A DNA stretch of 37,032 bases, taken from the NCBI GenBank assembly GCA_017471325.1, contig JAFUUX010000246.1, positions 1 to 37,032 of the forward strand, read 5' to 3'. This document shows positions 32,584 through 37,032 of this stretch, piece after piece (within the stretch, counting starts at the first letter, position 1; each line of letters opens with the position of its first letter). Made by a program: the position numbers and the translations under genes. This stretch comes from Lachnospiraceae bacterium (GTDB taxonomy: Bacteria > Bacillota > Clostridia > Lachnospirales > Lachnospiraceae). Under the pieces are notes generated by a model, which made no database searches, was not told where the DNA came from, and saw only the letters and a list, made by a program, of their open reading frames with translations.

Positions 32584-34251
32584 ATGAACAGTATGGGAGA
32601 CGGAAAAAAGGAGAAAATGGGCGCAAAAGAGAAGAAAAACGGAATGACCATGCAGGAGAAGAAAATCCTGCGTGCAGAAGTGGTTATCATTATTGCGATC
32701 ATAGCGGCCATTATCATGGCGAACGTTCTGAATACCGGGACGGGAGAAAATGAAAAACATGAGAAATGGAGCGAGCCTGCGGACTTGAACGGAAAGACCT
32801 TTGTCTGTGTGACCGGCTCTGCATATGTTAAGAATATCCAGGAGAATTTTCCGGATTCGGATATTATTTATGTGCAGGATTGGGCGGATGAAGATCTGTC
32901 GGTTGTGTATAAAAAAGCGGATGCGCTGATCAAGGAGGAATCCAGCGTTATCGCTATGAAGGACGAGTATCCGGAACTTTGCAATATGCCGCAGGAGATA
33001 GGCGTTCTGGACAGCCGCATGTGTACGCCCAAAACAGAACTCGGAAACCGGCTGGTGGAGGAATTGAACGAATATATCGCTGCGCTGGAAGAAAGCGGCG
33101 AGATGGAGGCTCTTTATGAAAAATGGGAGTATCCTGATGAAGCGCCGGATCATGTGGAAACGCCGCCTATGGAAACGCAGAGCAAAGGCGTACTGCGTGT
33201 TGTGACGGTTTTGGACTGGCCGCCGTTGTGCTACCAGAATGGGAAGAATGCCTGCGGATACCTGATCGACCTGACCGTGCGTTTTTGCGCAAAATACGGA
33301 TATGAACCGGAGTTTGATTATATGGATTATGCAAGCGCTCTGGCCGGCTTTGAGGTGGGAAAATATGACCTGCTGTGTTATGGTATGGTGTACCGGGAAG
33401 AGGCGAGCGAAAAAATGAATTTTACGGAGTCTCTTCACGGGGAGCCTTTGTACGTAGTGATCCACAAGGACAATTACGCCTATGCGGAACAGGGGGAGAC
33501 GGTTCCGGCAGGGGAAAACGGCTTTTCGGCATTTGTCCGGAAGATGCAGAAGAGTTTTATCAAGAATTTTGTTACGGAAGACCGCTGGCGTATGCTTTTG
33601 TCCGGCCTTGGGGTTACGGTGGCGCTTTCTCTTCTTTCCGGCCTCTTCGGTACATTTCTGGGTGCGCTGCTCTGCGCCATGCGCAGGAGCAAAAACAGTT
33701 ATGCTGTGGCTTTTGCCAGAATTTACATCAAGCTTATCCAGGGGATTCCCATTATGGTGCTGCTGATGATCCTGTATTATATTGTTTTTTCAAAAGCAAA
33801 TATGGGGGCATTTGCGGTATGTGTGGTGGGTTTTTCCCTTGACTTTGCTGCGTATGTTTCCGAAATCTTCCGCAGCGGGATCGAAGCCATACCGGCAGGG
33901 CAGCAGCGCGCGGCCATGGCACTTGGTTTTACAAGGATGCAGAGTTTCCGTCAGGTGGTACTTCCGCAGGCAACGGTGCGCATTCTGCCGGTATATATCG
34001 GACAATTCATTTCCATGGTGAAGATGACCTCGGTGGCAGGCTATATCTCGGTACAGGATCTGACCAAAATGTCGGACATCATACGAAGCCGGACTTATGA
34101 AGCCTTTTTCCCGCTGATCCTTTCGGCGATCGTTTATTTCATGGTGGCCTGGATATTGACACTGGGGCTTCGTATCATGAAAAACAAAGTGGATCCGGCG
34201 ACGCGTTCCCGTGAGGTAAAGGGGGTAACAGTCAATGCTGCTGAAGGTTGA
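32584..34251 (+). CDS. Polar amino-acid ABC transporter: fused binding-protein lobes and permease
   Basis: A 555-residue fusion for uptake of an amino acid or similar solute. After a basic cytoplasmic start and one helix (about 31-50) comes a segment (66-182) resembling lobe 2 and the C-terminal tail of family-3 binding proteins ([15 protein letters not shown] ... [14 protein letters not shown]). It is followed by a segment (201-296) resembling lobe 1 ([16 protein letters not shown] ... [23 protein letters not shown]). This is the reverse of the normal order. The permease (about 335-540) has the EAA loop [17 protein letters not shown]. The start is uncertain: ATG 32584 and ATG 32593 are both possible, with GGG close upstream. 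The ATPase gene overlaps its 3' end by 17 bases. Confidence 0.88.
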   Translation: MNSMGDGKKEKMGAKEKKNGMTMQEKKILRAEVVIIIAIIAAIIMANVLNTGTGENEKHEKWSEPADLNGKTFVCVTGSAYVKNIQENFPDSDIIYVQDWADEDLSVVYKKADALIKEESSVIAMKDEYPELCNMPQEIGVLDSRMCTPKTELGNRLVEELNEYIAALEESGEMEALYEKWEYPDEAPDHVETPPMETQSKGVLRVVTVLDWPPLCYQNGKNACGYLIDLTVRFCAKYGYEPEFDYMDYASALAGFEVGKYDLLCYGMVYREEASEKMNFTESLHGEPLYVVIHKDNYAYAEQGETVPAGENGFSAFVRKMQKSFIKNFVTEDRWRMLLSGLGVTVALSLLSGLFGTFLGALLCAMRRSKNSYAVAFARIYIKLIQGIPIMVLLMILYYIVFSKANMGAFAVCVVGFSLDFAAYVSEIFRSGIEAIPAGQQRAAMALGFTRMQSFRQVVLPQATVRILPVYIGQFISMVKMTSVAGYISVQDLTKMSDIIRSRTYEAFFPLILSAIVYFMVAWILTLGLRIMKNKVDPATRSREVKGVTVNAAEG

Positions 34252-35338
34252 ACATCTAAAGAAACAATATGAGAATGGTACGACACCGATCGAGGATCTG
34301 AACTGCGAGATCAATGAAGGGGATGTAGTCTCGCTGATCGGGCCGTCCGGAACCGGTAAGAGCACTTTTTTGAATCTGTTAAACCGTCTGGAAGAGCCTA
34401 CGGCCGGAAAGATACTGTTTAACGGGGAGGATACCACGGCAAAAGGGTATGATATCCATCTTTTGCGGCGGCAGATGGGGATGGTCTTTCAGTCATTTCA
34501 TCTTTTTTCGCATCTGACGGTAGTGGAAAATATCATGCTGGCACCGGTCAAACTGCTGAATAAGAGCCGACAGGAGGCGTATGATACGGCTGTGCGCCTG
34601 CTGGCGGCTGTGGGATTGGCGGATAAGGCAAAGAATTATCCTTCGGAACTTTCCGGCGGGCAGCAGCAGAGAGTGGCGATCGTGCGTTCACTGGCGATGG
34701 AGCCGAAAGTGCTTCTCTTTGATGAGCCTACGTCGGCGCTCGATCCCACGATGGTCGGGGAAGTGCTTGCCGTGATACGTAATCTTGCAAAAGAGGGAAT
34801 GACGATGATCATCGTTACCCATGAAATGAATTTTGCAAAGAATGTATCCAATCGTGTGTTCTATCTGGATGAAGGCGGGATCTACGAGGAGGGAACACCG
34901 CAGCAGATCTTCGGGAATCCCCAAAAAGAAAAAACGAGGCAGTTTATCGGCAGGCTCAAGGTATTCAGGCGCAGTATTTCCGCAAAAGCACCGGATTTCA
35001 TGGAGATCGAATCGGCGATCACGGCATTTGGCATGCGCCATATGATCGGTGCCGATCTGATCAATAAGATGCAGGTTGTATTTGAGGAATTGTGTCTTAC
35101 CACCATCTATGACCATTACAAAGATCAAACGGATATGGAATTTACCTATGAGTATTCTGAAAGCATGGATACCATTGAGGTGGAAGTGCAGTATAGGGGA
35201 GAGGCTTTTGATCCGTTACAGGAGGGCGATGCATTATCCGTGATCCTGATCCGCAATGCCGCGGAATCATTGGCATATGAATATAAGGATGGTCGGAATA
35301 TCGTGCGCGGAATGCTGAAGAAACGCATCATTGCCTGA
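34235..35338 (+). CDS. Amino-acid ABC transporter ATPase with C-terminal GHKL/RsbW-like domain
   Basis: Powers the permease encoded just upstream. The ATPase domain (1 to about 240) is complete: Walker [10 protein letters not shown] at 36-44, LSGGQ at 139-143, Walker B LLFDEP with Asp163-Glu164, and switch His196. About 115 extra residues (255-367) follow. They read like a small histidine-kinase-type ATPase domain of the RsbW group: [12 protein letters not shown] where the N-box would be, then [13 protein letters not shown] and a final [21 protein letters not shown]. The N-box asparagine seems missing, so this part is probably regulatory or binding-only. GGGGG lies nine bases before the start. 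Typical amino-acid ABC ATPases are ~240-250 residues, so the tail is an addition. Confidence 0.88.
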   Translation: MLLKVEHLKKQYENGTTPIEDLNCEINEGDVVSLIGPSGTGKSTFLNLLNRLEEPTAGKILFNGEDTTAKGYDIHLLRRQMGMVFQSFHLFSHLTVVENIMLAPVKLLNKSRQEAYDTAVRLLAAVGLADKAKNYPSELSGGQQQRVAIVRSLAMEPKVLLFDEPTSALDPTMVGEVLAVIRNLAKEGMTMIIVTHEMNFAKNVSNRVFYLDEGGIYEEGTPQQIFGNPQKEKTRQFIGRLKVFRRSISAKAPDFMEIESAITAFGMRHMIGADLINKMQVVFEELCLTTIYDHYKDQTDMEFTYEYSESMDTIEVEVQYRGEAFDPLQEGDALSVILIRNAAESLAYEYKDGRNIVRGMLKKRIIA

Positions 35339-35387
35339 AACGGTGTTCCTTAAGTCCGGCCGATTTTTTAGCAGCGGAGGAGAATAA

Positions 35388-36227
35388 ATGAATCACAAGA
35401 GACTGGAAGAGATTTTTGCGTGCCTGATGATCGTTTTGGGTGCGCTGATGGCAAGTTTTTCCGTAATCTGCATCCTGATCCCGAATGATGCGATCGATTA
35501 CGGTACCGCGGGTATAGCGATCATCATCAATAAACTGACAGGTTTTAATCTGTCTCTTTGCGTAGGCCTGGTATTCCTGCCCTTTTTGATCGCAGGTACC
35601 GCTATGCTGGGGAAGAGATTCGGTTTTAAGGCATTGCTGGGAACATCCGTCTACACGGTCGGTCTGGCATTTTTTGAAAAGGTTCCGTTTGAATTAAATA
35701 CGGAGCATTTTCTGGCAGTGGTATTTGGCGGGGCGATCCTGGGCGCCGGCCTGGCACTGATCCTGAAAAACGGCGGCTGTATCGATGGCTCAGAGATCTT
35801 TGCAAACATTCTGGTAAAAAAGGCTTCTGAAAAACTGGGCAAAAACTTCAGCATGACGTATATCCTGATCGGTTTTAATGCCTGCGTGTATATGGCGGTA
35901 TTTGTGCTGATCAACCGCAATGCAGCGCTCATGAGCCTTCTGGTGTACGTGGTGGCCACTTCGATCATCAATCACTTCACCGATCATTTTGAGGCGATCA
36001 AGCAGGTGACGATCATTACGAAAGATCCGGATGAACTGGTGAAAGCCATCAAGGAGGAATTGAACAAGACCTGTACGATCATGAATTCTTACGGTGCCAT
36101 TGCCGGTGAGAATAAGACGCTGATCTGCTACGTCAACTATTTTGAAATGCAGAAGATGAAAGAGATCATATCCCAAAATAAGGGCTCGTTCAGCACGGTA
36201 TCCACGATAGAAGAGATACTGCGTTAA
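35388..36227 (+). CDS. YitT family membrane protein with C-terminal DUF2179 domain
   Basis: A 279-residue protein of the YitT group with about five transmembrane helices (residues ~10-200; ILIPNDAIDYGTAGIAIIIN and GGAILGAGLALILKNGGCIDGSEIFA are characteristic). A small cytoplasmic DUF2179 domain follows (about 205-275; QVTIITKDPDELVKAI). The molecular function of the family is not established, though transport is suspected. GGAGGAG lies 6-7 bases before the ATG. The gene starts 50 bases after the ABC ATPase gene on the same strand and ends at a strong terminator, so it probably belongs to the amino-acid ABC transcript and may work with it. Confidence 0.9.
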   Translation: MNHKRLEEIFACLMIVLGALMASFSVICILIPNDAIDYGTAGIAIIINKLTGFNLSLCVGLVFLPFLIAGTAMLGKRFGFKALLGTSVYTVGLAFFEKVPFELNTEHFLAVVFGGAILGAGLALILKNGGCIDGSEIFANILVKKASEKLGKNFSMTYILIGFNACVYMAVFVLINRNAALMSLLVYVVATSIINHFTDHFEAIKQVTIITKDPDELVKAIKEELNKTCTIMNSYGAIAGENKTLICYVNYFEMQKMKEIISQNKGSFSTVSTIEEILR

Positions 36228-36271
36228 AGCCTTGTATTTCGATAGGACAGCAGCTTGAGAATTGAAAAGAT

Positions 36272-36302
36272 CGCCCGTTTCTTTTTGGGAACGGGCGTTT
36301 TT
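36272..36302 (+). terminator. Intrinsic terminator after YitT gene
   Basis: CGCCCGTTTC (36272-36281) pairs with GGAACGGGCG (36288-36297) with one G-U pair, then TTTTT. Confidence 0.9.
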
Positions 36303-36402
36303 GTGTCAAAAAAATGAACAGATGAGCAGTATGGAGCGTTTTTTTGTAAATCTGTAAAAAAAAAAGTGGCTCAAATTGGTAAAAAAGGATATAAAAATAC
36401 GA

Positions 36403-36431
36403 TTGACATTTAATTTTCCAAATGCTAGTAT
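36403..36431 (+). promoter_or_regulatory. Promoter of the sugar ABC transporter operon
   Basis: TTGACA (36403-36408), 17-base spacer, TAGTAT (36426-36431). Start expected near 36438, directly before the operator. The 100 bases upstream, after the YitT terminator, contain A- and T-runs and no gene. Confidence 0.85.
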
Positions 36432-36441
36432 TTATTTATGA

Positions 36442-36460
36442 ACAACCGATTGCGCAAACG
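36442..36460 (+). promoter_or_regulatory. Probable LacI-family operator of the sugar ABC operon
   Basis: ACAACCGATTGCGCAAACG contains near-palindromic CG-N-TTGCGCAA-N-CG arms, a classic LacI-family layout. It begins 10 bases after the -10, the same geometry as the related site at 30082 (12 bases after its plus-strand -10). Confidence 0.7.
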
Positions 36461-36534
36461 CGAGGAGGAACAGGAAACGCATATTTTGACTAACCAAAAT
36501 TCATTTTAAAACTAATTTTTAAGGAGGAAACAGA

Positions 36535-37032
36535 ATGAAAAAGAGAGCGATCGCACTGGCAATGTCCGTTATGATGACGACCGGCGCTATGGCAGGCTGC
36601 GGCAATACGCCAGCAGGTGGAAGCACAGCGGCTCCGGCGACAGATGCAGGTGTAGCAACAGCAACAGAAGCAGCGGCTACACCTGCAACGGAAACCAAAG
36701 AGGAAGTAGTGGAGGTGGCAAAGGCTGATGATTCTGCGGTAGGCAACCTGATCGCGGCGACGACTGACACGGTAAAACTGACGGTATGGGCATCCGAGGA
36801 GGATCAGGACCTGACCAAGACGCTGATCGACCAGTTTGAGGCGCAGTATCCGGAAGTAAGCTTTGATATCCAGTTAGGGGCTTGTTCCGAGTCAAATACG
36901 AAGGACAAGATACTTTCCGATCCTACGGCTGCTGCTGATGTGTTTGCATTCGCAGACGATCAGATCAACGAGCTGGTGAATGCAGGTGCGCTGCAGGAGG
37001 TGAGCGCAGCGTATACCTATGATGTTTCCAAG
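36535..37032 (+). CDS. Carbohydrate ABC transporter substrate-binding lipoprotein (3' end outside window)
   Basis: The first 166 codons of a family-1 sugar-binding protein; the gene runs off the window. A short basic start and hydrophobic core lead to the lipobox AMAGC, so Cys22 would be lipidated and anchor the protein outside the membrane. A ~55-residue Ala/Thr/Glu-rich linker follows. The binding fold then begins (KLTVWASEEDQD, FEAQYPEVSFDIQ, AAADVFAFADDQINELVNAGAL), which is typical of MalE-like oligosaccharide-binding proteins. AAGGAGG eight bases upstream fixes the start at 36535. A LacI-type operator lies in its leader. The presence of the GH42 gene with a similar operator suggests a galactoside or other oligosaccharide substrate; that is inference. 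Confidence 0.92.
   Translation, partial: MKKRAIALAMSVMMTTGAMAGCGNTPAGGSTAAPATDAGVATATEAAATPATETKEEVVEVAKADDSAVGNLIAATTDTVKLTVWASEEDQDLTKTLIDQFEAQYPEVSFDIQLGACSESNTKDKILSDPTAAADVFAFADDQINELVNAGALQEVSAAYTYDVSK

Noticed and set aside
1..37032. CRISPR arrays, transposases, phage genes
   Set aside because: No regularly spaced repeats, no Cas, transposase, integrase or phage structural genes were seen.

Overview
The window looks like chromosomal DNA from a gut-type member of the Clostridia, most likely family Lachnospiraceae. This is inferred from gene content: a GH42 / LacI / sugar-ABC locus, an OFA-family transporter, a YitT protein, InlB-repeat surface proteins, roughly 50% GC, strong AGGAGG ribosome-binding sites and clear sigma-A-type promoters. 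The genus cannot be fixed by eye. No phage, insertion sequence or CRISPR array was seen.

Layout. (1) 1-8807 is a cell-surface glycan locus: a multidomain GT2 glycosyltransferase, an alpha-phosphoglucomutase, two more GT2 enzymes, a polyprenyl-phosphate sugar-1-phosphate transferase and a further GT2. A 63-bp perfect direct repeat, the right half of a strongly structured element, flanks the first four genes. (2) 8846-12215 is an amino-sugar operon: promoter, a glmS-type self-cleaving ribozyme, a second structured leader, then nagB, a GlmU-like acetyltransferase and glmM. The ribozyme is not in front of glmS, which lies 17 kb away (26039-27922) with no recognisable ribozyme. (3) 12270-24193 is an envelope / protein quality-control cluster: an HtrA-type protease, a divergent ClpX, a membrane-anchored InlB-repeat protein, then an operon of two further ClpX-like unfoldases, an sCache-GGDEF diguanylate cyclase and a MATE exporter. 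(4) 24206-25877 holds tRNA-Leu(UAG) and an OFA-type MFS transporter. (5) 26039-27922 is glmS. (6) 28011-31169 is a divergent GH42 beta-galactosidase / LacI regulator pair with overlapping control sites. (7) 31173-32336 is an anion/Na+ permease. (8) 32584-36227 is a polar amino-acid ABC system with unusual fusions plus a YitT protein. (9) 36403-37032 is the promoter, operator and start of a sugar-ABC binding lipoprotein whose operator resembles the one at the GH42/LacI promoters.

The strongest candidates for something new are the ribozyme-controlled nagB-acetyltransferase-glmM operon, and the ClpX-paralogue cluster. The two tandem paralogues keep the ATPase motifs and the ClpP-docking IGF tripeptide but share a changed pore loop ([F/W][R/K]GR in place of GYVG). 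They are co-transcribed with a c-di-GMP cyclase and lie next to an InlB-type membrane protein. The amino-acid ABC system is also odd: its binding-protein lobes appear in reversed order, and its ATPase carries a C-terminal domain resembling a degenerate RsbW-type kinase.
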